Assembly: GCA_017469645.1 (NCBI GenBank)
Contig: JAFUFY010000055.1
Location: 1 to 64,000 of the forward strand
DNA: 64,000 nucleotides
Reading direction: 5' to 3'
From: Campylobacter sp.
GTDB taxonomy: Bacteria; Campylobacterota; Campylobacteria; Campylobacterales; Campylobacteraceae
Each line of letters starts with the position of its first letter. Within the stretch, counting starts at the first letter, position 1. A program made the translations under genes and the position numbers. Positions 36,148-45,402 of this stretch are shown in pieces. Below the pieces are notes generated by a model. The model ran no database searches. It saw only the letters and a program-made list of their open reading frames with translations, and was not told the origin of the DNA.

Positions 36148-37092
36148 ATGAGAAATTTTATATTATTTGCAATTATTCTGTTATTATGCGGTTGTGCCAC
36201 TAACAAATTTAAAAATGGCGTAGTTCCAAAAGAGTATATAGAAGAGACTTATATCAAAGAACAAATACCAAAATGTGAAAATAAAGATGCAGAAGCTTGT
36301 TTTAATATAGCAATATTTTATGATACTTCTTATGGTAGAGATTTTTTTACGGCAGAAAAATATTATGAAAAAGGCTGTAAATATGGCGATATGAAATCTT
36401 GTGCTAGACTTGGAGAATTTTATTTTATTGGTATTTCTGCTGAACCAGATTATCAAAAAGCAAAACAACTACTTGAAAAAAGTTGCAACGAAACGCATAA
36501 GTATGGCTGTGCCACTCTTGGAGATTTATATAAAATAGGTGTTGGCGTTAAAAAGGATTATAAAAAAGCTAAAAATCTTTATGAAAAAGTTTGCACAGAT
36601 GATGAAAATAGAGGCTGTTCTGGTTTAGCTGATTTATATGTTATGGGCTTTGGCGTATCGAAAGACATACCAAAAGCAATAGAATATTTTAAAAAGGGTT
36701 GCAAAAACGAAAATATTGAAAAAGGCGATGATATTCGCAGTTGTCTTGGTCTTGCTACGGCTTATAAAGACGGAGATTATATTAAACAAGATTATTTTAA
36801 AGCGGTGGAATTATTTGAGCAAACTTGTTATTTTGGAAATAGACTTGGCTGTTATTATTTAGCATATATGTATATGGACGGACTAGGTATTAGGCAAGAT
36901 TACGAAATAGCAAAAGAATTTTTTAATAGGTCTTGTAAGTTAGAATACGGCAAAGGTTGTTATGGCGTAGCCGTTATATACGGAAACAATAACGATTTAA
37001 AAAATGCAAAAGAATATTTTGGCAAAGCTTGTGATTTTGGCTTCCAAGATGGTTGCAATGAATATAAAATATTAAATTTACAAGGCTATTAA
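36148..37092 (+). CDS. Cys-rich Sel1-repeat lipoprotein (Hcp-like)
   Basis: 314 residues from ATG 36148 (AAAGGAAAG upstream). Signal sequence with lipobox-like LLLCGC. The rest is about seven Sel1-type repeats of 36-44 residues (for example ACFNIAIFYDTSYGRDFFTA, SCARLGEFYFIG, GCATLGDLYKIGVGVKKDY), each with paired Cys seven to eight residues apart across the turn, the pattern of Helicobacter cysteine-rich proteins. Repeats probably disulfide-stapled, so periplasmic. Binding partner unknown. Isolated gene followed by repeats. Confidence 0.9.
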   Translation: MRNFILFAIILLLCGCATNKFKNGVVPKEYIEETYIKEQIPKCENKDAEACFNIAIFYDTSYGRDFFTAEKYYEKGCKYGDMKSCARLGEFYFIGISAEPDYQKAKQLLEKSCNETHKYGCATLGDLYKIGVGVKKDYKKAKNLYEKVCTDDENRGCSGLADLYVMGFGVSKDIPKAIEYFKKGCKNENIEKGDDIRSCLGLATAYKDGDYIKQDYFKAVELFEQTCYFGNRLGCYYLAYMYMDGLGIRQDYEIAKEFFNRSCKLEYGKGCYGVAVIYGNNNDLKNAKEYFGKACDFGFQDGCNEYKILNLQGY

Positions 37093-37099
37093 ATTTACT

Positions 37100-37137
37100 G
37101 GATTGCTTCGAATTTGCTACGCAAATTCTCGCAATGA
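37100..37137. repeat. GGATTGCTTCG...CTCGCAATGAC element with own stem
   Basis: Conserved ends GGATTGCTTC and CTCGCAATGAC flank hairpin GAATTTGC-TAC-GCAAATTC (37110-37128). Confidence 0.75.
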
Positions 37138-37146
37138 CGCATTTCT

Positions 37147-37250
37147 GTCATTCTGAGCGTAGCGAAGAATCTAAAATAAAATTTACAATGTAGTTAAATC
37201 GTAAATTTAAACAGAGATTCTTCGCTTCACTTTGTTACGCTCAGAATGAC
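37147..37250. repeat. ~105-bp GTCATTCTGAG palindromic repeat, copy 1
   Basis: GTCATTCTGAGCG (37147-37159) pairs with CGCTCAGAATGAC (37238-37250), and AGCGAAGAATCT (37161-37172) with AGATTCTTCGCT (37215-37226). The core containing TAGTTAAATCGTAAATTTAA is shared with the copy at 51466-51573. Confidence 0.85.
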
Positions 37251-37283
37251 GAAAAATGCGTAAATTTGCAAATTTAACGGCGT

Positions 37284-37373
37284 ATGCCGACGATTTCACG
37301 CCGAATTTGCATAAGATAAGACTTATTTCGTCTATCGTTGCAAATTCGGCGTGAAAGCTAGGCTGAATTCAAC
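37284..37373. repeat. GCCTAGCTTT/ATCGTCGGCAT element, inverted copy
   Basis: Reads ATGCCGACGAT (37284-37294) ... AGCTAGGCTGAATTCAAC (37356-37373). Inner perfect 18-bp stem: TTTCACGCCGAATTTGCA (37294-37311) with its complement (37339-37356). Lies between the Sel1 gene and the convergent end of rluB. Confidence 0.85.
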
Positions 37374-37395
37374 CTAAATTTACGAATTTAAAAAA

Positions 37396-38166
37396 TCAAT
37401 AACGAATATTTTCTTGTTTCAAAAAATCGCGCAGGTCGTCGTATTCGCTACTATCTAAATATCTCCACTTTCCGGGTTTCAAAGTCCCCAGCGTAACTCG
37501 TCCAAACGCCGTTCGTTTGAGATCTACGACTTCTAGGTCAAAATACCCAAAAAACCGCCTTAACTCCCTGTTTTGCCCTTCGTTTATGATAGCTTTGATT
37601 TTGGTGTATCCGCCGCTGCTTGGCATTATGCGATATGCCAAAAACGGCTTAAATTCCATTGATTTGATTTTGCTTTTGGCGTGAGCGCCCTTTGTGGCGT
37701 CGTCCGCGTAAAAGCCCTCTTTTATCGCCGTTACGACTTCGTCAGTTACTTCGCCTTTGACTTTGAGATAATACTCCCTTTCGATGTCGCTTTTCATCAG
37801 AGCCGTCGCAATCGCAGGGGCGTCAGTTAATAGCAAAAGCCCTTCACTGGCGAAATCAAGCCGTCCAATGCTAACAAATTTAGAAAATCCGTTTGGCAAG
37901 CTATCATAAATCGTCTTGCGACCGCGGTCGTCTTTTTTGGTAACTAACTCGCCTTTTGGTTTGTGATAGACAATCACGCTAAATTCGGTTTTTTTCTTGA
38001 CCAAACGCCCATTTATGCGGATTTTTTCTTCTCCGCTAACTTCTACAAACTCACTAACAACTCGCCCGTTTATGCTAACTTTGCCATTTTTGATTAGCTC
38101 GTCGGCTTCACGGCGTGAATAGCCTGTGTTGTGCGAGATAAATTTATTTAAACGCATTTTCTCCAT
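37396..38166 (-). CDS. rluB: 23S rRNA pseudouridine synthase RluB/RsuA family
   Basis: 256 residues. N-terminal S4 RNA-binding domain (RLNKFISHNTGYSRREADELI) and catalytic domain with Asp in IGRLDFASEGLLLLTD, then NEGQNRELRRFFGYFDLEV. RluB is favoured over RsuA/RluF by overall type, but the rRNA target is not proven. The first ATG is 38166; an ATG at 38157 preceded by GGAG is an equally good start. Two-base gap to kdsD. Confidence 0.9.
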   Translation of the reverse strand: MEKMRLNKFISHNTGYSRREADELIKNGKVSINGRVVSEFVEVSGEEKIRINGRLVKKKTEFSVIVYHKPKGELVTKKDDRGRKTIYDSLPNGFSKFVSIGRLDFASEGLLLLTDAPAIATALMKSDIEREYYLKVKGEVTDEVVTAIKEGFYADDATKGAHAKSKIKSMEFKPFLAYRIMPSSGGYTKIKAIINEGQNRELRRFFGYFDLEVVDLKRTAFGRVTLGTLKPGKWRYLDSSEYDDLRDFLKQENIRY

Positions 38167-38168
38167 TT

Positions 38169-39128
38169 TTACAGCCCTATGTTTTTAAGGTCGTGGATAT
38201 GCACGGTGCCAATTGGGGTGCCGTTTTCGTCCGTAACGGCAAGAAGCTGAATTTTGAAATTTTCTATCATCTCCAACGCTTTGGAAGCTAAAATTTGCGA
38301 ATTTTCAATGGTTTTTGGCGATTTTGTGGCAAATTTAATCGCGCTTTCTTCAAGGCTAAAATTCTCGCTCATGAGCGCCCTACGCAAATCGCCGTCGCTT
38401 AAAATCGCTGTTAGCTTTCCGTTAGCGTTAGTTAGCAAAACAGTGCCTAGTTTGCCGTGCGTCATCGCATTTATGGCTTCTTTTAGACTAACACTTTCGC
38501 TAACAATCGGCAAATCATCAGTTCGCATGACATCAGCGACTTTTAGATACAGCCGTTTGCCAAGACTGCCGCCCGGGTGGAAGTTTGCGAAATCTTCTTT
38601 TTGAAATTTTCGCTCACTCATTAAGCATACGGCTAACGCATCACCAAGTGCAAGTGTTAGCGTGGTAGAAACCGTAGGCGCAGCCCCTAACGGACACGCT
38701 TCTTTGATAATATCTAAGCTGATAAATTCGTCCGAAATTCGCCCCAAAGAGCTATTTTTATTACTTGCCATTGCGATGATTTTTACGCCAAATCGCTTAA
38801 TGTGTGGCAAAATTCGCACTAACTCTTCGCTCTCACCGCTAAAACTAATAGCCAAAACCAAATCATCTTTGCCTACCATGCCAAGATCGCCGTGCAGGGC
38901 TTCTGTGGGGTGCATGAAAAAGCTAGGCGTGCCGGTACTTGCCAAAGTCGCAGCGATTTTCGCGCCGATATGTCCGCTTTTTCCCACGCCTGTTACGATT
39001 AGCTTGCCTTTGCAATTTAAAATCAAATTTACAGCTCTTTCGATTTCGTCGCCGATAAGCTCGGCGTGGCGTAAAAGCTCGTTTGCTTCGAGCCTTAAAA
39101 CCTCTTTTGCGTTTTCTAAAATGCCCAT
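38169..39128 (-). CDS. kdsD: arabinose-5-phosphate isomerase (KdsD/KpsF/GutQ)
   Basis: Interconverts ribulose-5-P and arabinose-5-P for KDO synthesis. 319 residues: SIS sugar-isomerase domain (about 30-170; GKLIVTGVGKSGHIGAKIAA, STGTPSFFMHPTEALHGDLG) followed by two CBS motifs (about 200-319; VADVMRTDDLPIV, LSDGDLRRAL). Lies between RNase J (10 bp upstream) and rluB, which suggests a single leftward transcript. Confidence 0.94.
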   Translation of the reverse strand: MGILENAKEVLRLEANELLRHAELIGDEIERAVNLILNCKGKLIVTGVGKSGHIGAKIAATLASTGTPSFFMHPTEALHGDLGMVGKDDLVLAISFSGESEELVRILPHIKRFGVKIIAMASNKNSSLGRISDEFISLDIIKEACPLGAAPTVSTTLTLALGDALAVCLMSERKFQKEDFANFHPGGSLGKRLYLKVADVMRTDDLPIVSESVSLKEAINAMTHGKLGTVLLTNANGKLTAILSDGDLRRALMSENFSLEESAIKFATKSPKTIENSQILASKALEMIENFKIQLLAVTDENGTPIGTVHIHDLKNIGL

Positions 39129-39138
39129 AAAATGCCCC

Positions 39139-41583
39139 TTACATTAGGTAAATAACCGGCACGATTGTCGGATATTTTTTTGTTTTTCTAAAAATGTGCT
39201 TTCGCACGGCTTGGCGAATTTGCGACTCTAACACGCGGTTATCAAGCAAAATTTCATTTTTCAAATTCGCCAAAAACTGCTCGATAACGGCTTCCATATC
39301 TTTTGTAAATTCGCCGTTTTGCTTCTCATCAACAAGCCCATAGCTCACAACGCGTGTTTTGATTAGGCTTTTTTCGTTTTTATCGATTTGCGCGATGATG
39401 ACGACCATTCCTGCATCGGCTAGATTTTGTCTATGTTTTACAATGTCGTCTGAAATTTGCTTGTTGATTTGATTATCGATGAAAACTTTGCCTGTTTTAA
39501 CGGTTTTTACTCGCTTCAAATACTTTTGACAAACTTCCATTTGATCGCCGTCACTCATAAGATAGATATTTCGCTCATCTATCCCGCACTCCATAGCCGT
39601 TTCTTTGTGTTTAACTATATGGTTGTATTCGCCATGAACAGGTAAGAAAAATTTCGGCTTAACTAGCGAGAAAATCAGCTTTTGCTCTTCTATGGAAGCG
39701 TGGCCACTAACATGAATTTCGCTAAAATCTTGATACGCCACTTTTGCGCCACTTTTTAGCAAGAAATTTAGCACGGTTGAAACGCTGTTTTCGTTACCCG
39801 GTATCGCTTTTGCCGAGATGATGACTTGATCTGTTGGTTTGATTTTTATATATTTATGCTCATCGGTTGCCATGCGATATAGTGCACTCATAGTTTCGCC
39901 CTGAGAGCCTGTGGTTACGATTAAAACTTCATTTTCTGGGTATTTATCGACCTCTTCTGGATCTATAAAAATCTTTTTATCTAAATTTACATAACCAAGC
40001 TCGATCGCCGTCCAAAGGTTTCGCTCCATACTTCGTCCGATGACGCAAACCTTGCGACCATATTTCACGCCCCGTTCAATCGCCTGATAAACGCGGTGGA
40101 TGTTTGAACTAAATGTGCTCATAATCACGCGCCCGTGAGAATTTCTAAAAATCGTATCAAATGTGCGACCGACTGAGCTTTCGGACTTAGTTACGCCCTC
40201 TCTGTGCGAATTTGTGCTATCACTCATAAGCAATAAAACGCCCCTATCGCCGTAATACGCCAAACGATTTAAATCCGTCGGATAGCCGTCAATCGGCGTA
40301 TGATCGATTTTAAAGTCCCCAGTATGGATAATCGTTCCAGCTTTCGTCGTTATCGCCAAAGCCGAAGCGTCGATAATCGAGTGCGTTATGTGGATAAATT
40401 CCACTTCAAAATCGCCGATTTCATAAATTTTTCGCTTTTCCACAGGGCGAAAATAGCTTCGCTCCGATTTTAAGCCGTGTTCTTCAAATTTGTTTGAAAT
40501 CATACCCAAAGGTAGCGGCGTAGCGTAGATAGGAAACTGAAATTCTTTGAAAAAATACGGCATCGCACCGATGTGATCTTCGTGCGCGTGAGTGATGATG
40601 ATACCTTGAATTTTATCTTTTATCTTGCGAACATAGTCAAAATCAGGAATCAAAATATCAACTCCGAGCATATTTTCATCAGGAAAGCTCATACCAACAT
40701 CGACGATAATCGCACTCGTTGCGGTCTCAAAAATCGTCATATTCGCGCCAATCTCGCCCAATCCCCCAAGTGGCGTGATTTTAACGCAGTCGTTGCTTCC
40801 GTTCATATATTTAAGCGGATTTAAACGCAAATCATGCATCGCCTTATTTGCTTCAATCACGCTTACAATCGCCTTTTGCCACGGCTCTTCGCCGTTTAAT
40901 TTTATCGTTTGCGTTGATTTTTTGCGTTTTTTTGATTTTTTTGAAGCATTAGCCTGTTTTTGCGCTTCGCCGTTTTGTGAATTTGCTTCGTTTTGAGAAC
41001 TTTGATTTTGCGAATTTGCGTTTTTCGCGCTTTCGCCGTTTTGCAAATTTGCGCCATTTTTCAAATTCGCCCCGTTTTGAGAATTCGCATCTTGCGAATT
41101 TTTTGTGTGTTTGTTTGTTTGCGCCGATTTTATCGCATTTTCATTGCTTAAATTTGCTAAATTTTCTACGCTAGTTGTCGCTTCGTTAGCTTTTTTTGAA
41201 TTTTGCGATTTTTTCCTATTTTTGCCACTTTTTTTGTTAGTTTGCAAATTTGTATTTTTTAGATTATTTAGGTTTTTAGCCGTGTCATCAGCGAAAAAAT
41301 CATCAAAAAATTCGCTCTCATTATCGTCGGCAAAAAAGTTGTCAAACGCACTCTCGCCGTTAATGTTAGTTAGCTTTTTAGCCCCTTTTTTGTGGGTTTT
41401 AGCGTTTGTGTTAGTGCGTTTGTTAGTGGCGTTGTTAGTGAAATTTTGCGTAGAATTTAGGCTTTTTTCTTCGCCACTACTTTCATTTTTTTCTAACGAT
41501 TTTTTTAAATTTTCTTTGCGTTTTTTGAAACGATTTGTCTTTTTAAATGGTCTTTCGTTATCTCTTTTGTTTTCTTCGTTCAT
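39139..41583 (-). CDS. rnj: ribonuclease J with long Asn/Lys-rich N-terminal extension
   Basis: Metallo-beta-lactamase/beta-CASP RNase acting in mRNA decay and rRNA processing. 814 residues. The first ~255 are disordered and repetitive (Asn, Lys, Gln, Ala; repeated NSQNGAN/NLKNGANLQNG around 170-215). The enzyme core follows: ITPLGGLGEIGANM, metal motif ITHAHEDHIGAMPYF, IHTGDFKIDHTP, MSDSTNSHREG, and the beta-CASP HVSGHASIEE and LPVHGEYNHI. Helicobacter RNase J also has an N-terminal extension, shorter as I recall. Overlaps ksgA by 26 bp. Confidence 0.95.
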   Translation of the reverse strand: MNEENKRDNERPFKKTNRFKKRKENLKKSLEKNESSGEEKSLNSTQNFTNNATNKRTNTNAKTHKKGAKKLTNINGESAFDNFFADDNESEFFDDFFADDTAKNLNNLKNTNLQTNKKSGKNRKKSQNSKKANEATTSVENLANLSNENAIKSAQTNKHTKNSQDANSQNGANLKNGANLQNGESAKNANSQNQSSQNEANSQNGEAQKQANASKKSKKRKKSTQTIKLNGEEPWQKAIVSVIEANKAMHDLRLNPLKYMNGSNDCVKITPLGGLGEIGANMTIFETATSAIIVDVGMSFPDENMLGVDILIPDFDYVRKIKDKIQGIIITHAHEDHIGAMPYFFKEFQFPIYATPLPLGMISNKFEEHGLKSERSYFRPVEKRKIYEIGDFEVEFIHITHSIIDASALAITTKAGTIIHTGDFKIDHTPIDGYPTDLNRLAYYGDRGVLLLMSDSTNSHREGVTKSESSVGRTFDTIFRNSHGRVIMSTFSSNIHRVYQAIERGVKYGRKVCVIGRSMERNLWTAIELGYVNLDKKIFIDPEEVDKYPENEVLIVTTGSQGETMSALYRMATDEHKYIKIKPTDQVIISAKAIPGNENSVSTVLNFLLKSGAKVAYQDFSEIHVSGHASIEEQKLIFSLVKPKFFLPVHGEYNHIVKHKETAMECGIDERNIYLMSDGDQMEVCQKYLKRVKTVKTGKVFIDNQINKQISDDIVKHRQNLADAGMVVIIAQIDKNEKSLIKTRVVSYGLVDEKQNGEFTKDMEAVIEQFLANLKNEILLDNRVLESQIRQAVRKHIFRKTKKYPTIVPVIYLM

Positions 41584-42385
41584 TTTCTACCTTTAAATTT
41601 TTAAAAATTTTTAAAAACAAGGCGAAATCTAACTCGTGAGATCTGATAGTTTGCGAAATTTGCAAATTTGCGAAAATTTCATTTAGCAAATTTTTGTCAA
41701 ATTTTGACGATAAATTTTTAAAAAGTGTCTTTCTCGGCGCAGAAAAACAAATACGCAAAAAGCCCTTAAATTCGGCATATTCGTCTAAATTTGCGAATTT
41801 TTTATGCTCGCTCAAAAATTCATTTTTTACTAAACGCATTACTGCCGAAGTTACCTTTGGTGGCGGCTCAAAAGCAAGTGGCGGCACTTCAAATAAAAAC
41901 TCGCACTTTCCAAATAAATTTGCCAAAACCGAAATCGCACCAAATTCGCTATTTTTGCTTGTTGCACAAAATTTCAATGCAACTTCTTTTTGCACCATAA
42001 CCACAAATCCAAGGCAATTATCATCGTCAATAGCCCTTAAAATCAGATTTGTCGCTACATAATACGGCAAATTTGCAGCCAAAAAATATTTTTTTTCGCT
42101 TAAACCGCCGTTTTGCCAAATCTCTAACGCATCGCCAAAAACAAGCTCAAAACGCCCATTTTCTAGCTCATCAGCAAATTTTGCGGTTAAAATTTTTTCT
42201 AAATCTCTATCTATCTCGTAACTTTTAACTTTTGAAATTTTTAAAAGCCTTAGAGTTAAATCACCCAAGCCAGGCCCAATTTCAACGATATTGCTCGTAT
42301 CGTTGGGAATCGCTTGGACGATTTTATCCAAAATAACGCTATCTTTTAAAAAATTTTGTCCGAATTCTTTTTTCGCTTTAATCAT
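41558..42385 (-). CDS. rsmA: 16S rRNA dimethyladenosine methyltransferase KsgA
   Basis: Dimethylates two adjacent adenosines near the 3' end of 16S rRNA. 275 residues. Start KAKKEFGQNFLKDSVILDKI is the KsgA opening; SAM motif VEIGPGLGDLTLRLL; catalytic NLPYYVATNLIL. First gene of the ksgA-rnj-kdsD-rluB run. Confidence 0.96.
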   Translation of the reverse strand: MIKAKKEFGQNFLKDSVILDKIVQAIPNDTSNIVEIGPGLGDLTLRLLKISKVKSYEIDRDLEKILTAKFADELENGRFELVFGDALEIWQNGGLSEKKYFLAANLPYYVATNLILRAIDDDNCLGFVVMVQKEVALKFCATSKNSEFGAISVLANLFGKCEFLFEVPPLAFEPPPKVTSAVMRLVKNEFLSEHKKFANLDEYAEFKGFLRICFSAPRKTLFKNLSSKFDKNLLNEIFANLQISQTIRSHELDFALFLKIFKNLKVENERRKQKR

Positions 42386-42482
42386 AACAGACGAATTTAT
42401 CTAAATTTTGCTTATAAAGTCATTAGATTAAGCAAAAATTCGCTAAAATAGCCAAATTTAGTAAATTTTTTAAAGGTTAAAT

Positions 42483-43241
42483 TTGAATAATTTCGCAAAA
42501 AGAATAATCCCTTGCCTTGATGTAAATAACGGCAGAGTGGTAAAAGGCGTAAATTTCGTAAATCTAATCGACGCAGGGGACCCCGTCGAAGTCGCTAAAA
42601 TATACAACGACAGCGGTGCGGACGAGCTTTGTTTTTTAGACATTACTGCTAGTTTCGAAAACCGCGATACTATCGTGCATGTGGTCGAAAGCGTGGCAAA
42701 ACAGCTTTTTATACCGCTGACCGTGGGTGGCGGAATTCGCAAGATTGACGATATTTCAAGGCTTTTAAATGTCGGTTGCGACAAGGTTAGCATTAACTCA
42801 GCCGCCATTTCAAACCCAAATTTAATCGACGAAGCAGCGAAAAAATTCGGCTCTCAATGTGTCGTGGTTGCCCTTGATGTCAAAAAAACCGGAAATAGCT
42901 ATAACATTTTTATCCACGGCGGTCGCACGGATACGGGGATTGACGCCTATAAATGGGCAAAAGAAGTCGAAAGCAGAGGCGCCGGAGAAATTTTGCTAAC
43001 TTCTATGGATTGTGATGGCACCAAAAACGGCTTTGACTTGGAAGTTACGGGTAAAATTAGCAAAATGCTAAAAATCCCTGTCATCGCAAGCGGGGGTGCA
43101 GGAAATATGGAGCATATCAAAGAAGCCTTTGAATGCGGGGCTGATGCAGCACTAGCGGCTAGTATTTTTCACTTTGGCGAGATAGAAATTTGCGATTTGA
43201 AAAAATATTTGGCTAAAAATGGCATAAAGGTGCGATTTTGA
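42483..43241 (+). CDS. hisF: imidazole glycerol phosphate synthase cyclase subunit
   Basis: Cyclase half of HisFH in histidine synthesis, producing IGP and AICAR. 252 residues, TIM barrel: [59 protein letters not shown]. Start is TTG with AAAGG at 42471-42475. No other his gene is in the window. Overlaps the next gene by 4 bp (TTGA). Confidence 0.96.
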   Translation: MNNFAKRIIPCLDVNNGRVVKGVNFVNLIDAGDPVEVAKIYNDSGADELCFLDITASFENRDTIVHVVESVAKQLFIPLTVGGGIRKIDDISRLLNVGCDKVSINSAAISNPNLIDEAAKKFGSQCVVVALDVKKTGNSYNIFIHGGRTDTGIDAYKWAKEVESRGAGEILLTSMDCDGTKNGFDLEVTGKISKMLKIPVIASGGAGNMEHIKEAFECGADAALAASIFHFGEIEICDLKKYLAKNGIKVRF

Positions 43242-43774
43242 TTATCTGTGCAGGAAGCGTTGAGAGTTTTAAATTTGCCGTTCCTATCGGCATTGGCTTA
43301 GTCGAAAGTGCGATAAATTTGACAAAAATTTTATCGCAAAATTCGTCAAATTTACCAAGCGAAATCATTTTTATCGGCTCTTGTGGGCTTTATAAAGATG
43401 GTAAAATTTTAGAAATTTATGAGAGCAAAATCGCTGTAAATGACGAAATATCGGCACTTTTAGGATTTTCATATTCGCCGATACGACCTGAATTTAACGG
43501 CGATGTTTCACATGAAACAATCATAACAAATTCATCAAATTTTATAACGACAGATAAAAAATCTGCTGAAATTTTCTTTCAAAAAGGTTGTTTTTTAGAA
43601 AATATGGAATTTTACTCAGTCGTCAAAGTCGCCGAGATTTTTAAAATTCCTTGTGTAGGAATTTTTTGTGCGACAAATTTTTGTGATGAAAACGCACATG
43701 ATGATTTCATAAAAAACCATGCAAAAGCCAAAGAAAAATTGGAAATTTATCTAAAATCTAAGGGGTTGATTTGA
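43238..43774 (+). CDS. short purine-nucleoside-phosphorylase-like protein
   Basis: 178 residues, TTG start overlapping the hisF stop. Resembles the PNP/UDP phosphorylase (MTAN) fold but shorter: [11 protein letters not shown] in place of IGTAGGL, and [20 protein letters not shown], matching the EME-type nucleoside-binding helix. Some loops of the full-length family are absent, so activity is uncertain. From memory it corresponds in position to cj1712 of C. jejuni, next to rlmN. Overlaps rlmN by 4 bp. Confidence 0.78.
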   Translation: MIICAGSVESFKFAVPIGIGLVESAINLTKILSQNSSNLPSEIIFIGSCGLYKDGKILEIYESKIAVNDEISALLGFSYSPIRPEFNGDVSHETIITNSSNFITTDKKSAEIFFQKGCFLENMEFYSVVKVAEIFKIPCVGIFCATNFCDENAHDDFIKNHAKAKEKLEIYLKSKGLI

Positions 43775-44838
43775 AAAATATTTTAGATTTTACACTAAAT
43801 GAGCTTGAAAACGAAGTCAGCCCAAAATTTAGAGCCAAGCAAATTTACGAGTGGATTTATAAAAAAGGCGTTAAAAATTTCGATGAAATGCTAAATTTAC
43901 CAAAGGAATTAAGAGCAAATTTAAGCGAAAATTTCTATTTGGACCCCGTAAAATGCGCAAAGTGCGAAGAGAGTATCGACGGAAGCAAAAAATATCTTTT
44001 CGAGCTAAAAGACGGCAAAACCATAGAAAGCGTTTTGCTTCCTATGAAGGAAGAAGTCGCCGATGAAAACGGCAAAATTTCACGCCATGCAAGATACACG
44101 ATTTGTGTCAGTTCGCAAGTCGGTTGCAAAATGGGCTGTGCATTTTGCCTAACTGCCAAAGGCGGATTTGTGCGAAATCTCACAGCAGGTGAAATCGTAG
44201 GACAAATTTTATACATAAAAATCGCAAACCAAATCCCTTACGAAAGACGCGTAAATGTCGTATATATGGGTATGGGCGAACCACTCGATAACCTAGCAAA
44301 TGTCGCAAAAGCCGTGCAAATTCTAAAAGAAAATGACGGCCTAGCCATCGCTCCACGCCGTCAGACTATCAGCACAAGCGGTCTAGCTACGCAGATAAAA
44401 AAGCTTGGCGAAATGGATTTGGGCGTTTTATTGGCCATTTCGCTTCATGCCGTAACAGATGAGCTTCGTGCCAAATTAATGCCGATAAACAAAGCCTACA
44501 ACATAGCTTCGGTTATGGACGCTGTGCGAAATTTCCCCATAGATATGCGAAAGCGAGTGATGTTCGAATACCTTGTCATGGGTGGCGTAAATGATAGCCC
44601 CGGCGACGCAAAAACCCTTGTAAAGCTACTTCACGGCATAAAGGCAAAGGTAAATTTGATATATTTTAACCCACACGAAGGCAGCCCGTATCTTCGCCCA
44701 AGTACGGAAAATATGATAAAATTCCAAGACTATCTATCGCGTCATGGCGTAACCTGCACGATTCGCCAAAGCAAGGGGCTTGACATAAGTGCTGCGTGCG
44801 GGCAACTCAAAGAAAGAAGTAAAAATGACAACGCTTGA
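43771..44838 (+). CDS. rlmN: 23S rRNA/tRNA adenine C2-methyltransferase RlmN
   Basis: Radical-SAM enzyme methylating A2503 of 23S rRNA and A37 of some tRNAs. 355 residues; cluster motif [15 protein letters not shown] (CxxxCxxC) near residue 118, GMGEPLDN, and the acceptor Cys region [17 protein letters not shown] near the C terminus. TTG start overlapping the previous gene. Confidence 0.96.
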   Translation: MKNILDFTLNELENEVSPKFRAKQIYEWIYKKGVKNFDEMLNLPKELRANLSENFYLDPVKCAKCEESIDGSKKYLFELKDGKTIESVLLPMKEEVADENGKISRHARYTICVSSQVGCKMGCAFCLTAKGGFVRNLTAGEIVGQILYIKIANQIPYERRVNVVYMGMGEPLDNLANVAKAVQILKENDGLAIAPRRQTISTSGLATQIKKLGEMDLGVLLAISLHAVTDELRAKLMPINKAYNIASVMDAVRNFPIDMRKRVMFEYLVMGGVNDSPGDAKTLVKLLHGIKAKVNLIYFNPHEGSPYLRPSTENMIKFQDYLSRHGVTCTIRQSKGLDISAACGQLKERSKNDNA

Positions 44839-44923
44839 TATAGTAGAAATCGTATTTATCGCCATTGTCGCAATTATCGGCATTGGCGGAATTTTATTCG
44901 TAGTTTTAAACGAGAAAAAATAA
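44825..44923 (+). CDS. small single-helix membrane protein (32 aa)
   Basis: ATG at 44825 within the end of rlmN (14-bp overlap), preceded by AAAGAAGTAAAA. 32 residues with a hydrophobic helix [20 protein letters not shown] and a polar tail NEKK. From memory C. jejuni carries a 'small hydrophobic protein' (cj1714) at exactly this place after rlmN, which supports reality. Function unknown. Confidence 0.68.
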   Translation: MTTLDIVEIVFIAIVAIIGIGGILFVVLNEKK

Positions 44924-44977
44924 TGTGCTAAATTGCTAGAAAAAATTCTTAAAACAATCTAGCCCATTATTTATAAT

Positions 44978-45265
44978 TTAAATAGATTTATCATACTTTT
45001 GAGCTCGTATAAATACCGGATTATCTTTTAACTTACGATTCCTTTTGAATCGAAACATTCCCGCAAGCAAAGTAAATATGCCAATAAAAATAATATATGT
45101 GTTATTATAGGCAAAACCAATAAACAATAAAACTATCGCAACCACAAACAACGAAACCCACGAACAACCATAAACAATCTCTGCCTTGCAATCACCACAA
45201 ACAATCGCACCCAATTTTATGTCATCTTTGCCACAAAATGGACATGTTAATTCTCGTTTTTCCAT
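44978..45265 (-). CDS. zinc-ribbon membrane protein, probably phase-variable
   Basis: 95 residues from ATG 45265 (AAGGAT upstream). N terminus: zinc ribbon TCPFCGKDDIKLGAIVCGDC; then two hydrophobic helices (WVSLFVVAIVLLFIGFAY and IIFIGIFTLLAGMF) and a basic tail. Role unknown. Its presumed -10 (TATGAT) directly follows a run of 15 G on the coding strand, so transcription is likely to vary with tract length. Confidence 0.8.
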   Translation of the reverse strand: MEKRELTCPFCGKDDIKLGAIVCGDCKAEIVYGCSWVSLFVVAIVLLFIGFAYNNTYIIFIGIFTLLAGMFRFKRNRKLKDNPVFIRAQKYDKSI

Positions 45266-45293
45266 GTTATCCTTTAAGATTAAAATTTGCAAT

Positions 45294-45314
45294 ATCATAC
45301 CCCCCCCCCCCCCC
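45294..45314 (-). promoter_or_regulatory. poly-G tract (15 G) abutting a -10 box
   Basis: Fifteen C on the plus strand (45300-45314) read as G on the coding strand of the zinc-ribbon gene and are followed immediately by TATGAT (45299..45294). The tract fills the spacer between -10 and the T-rich -35 region (TTTTTAA). Slippage would change spacer length. Confidence 0.75.
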
Positions 45315-45402
45315 TTAAAAATTGCTTAAATTTTCAATTTTTTTGAATTTATTTTATTTTGATATTTTGTTGTGTTCTATACTATGGATTTTGTGTAAGA
45401 AT

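Noticed and set aside
36148-37092. Tandem DNA repeats in the Sel1 gene as a CRISPR or VNTR
   Set aside because: The repeats are protein-level Sel1 units with diverged DNA; no regular identical repeat-spacer pattern exists anywhere in the window.
38662-39147. 161-codon open frame antisense to kdsD
   Set aside because: Entirely within a conserved gene; a product of codon bias on the opposite strand.
41105-41596. 163-codon open frame antisense to the RNase J N-terminal region
   Set aside because: Leu/Phe/Ser-rich complement of the Asn/Lys-rich low-complexity coding strand; no ribosome binding site and no domain.
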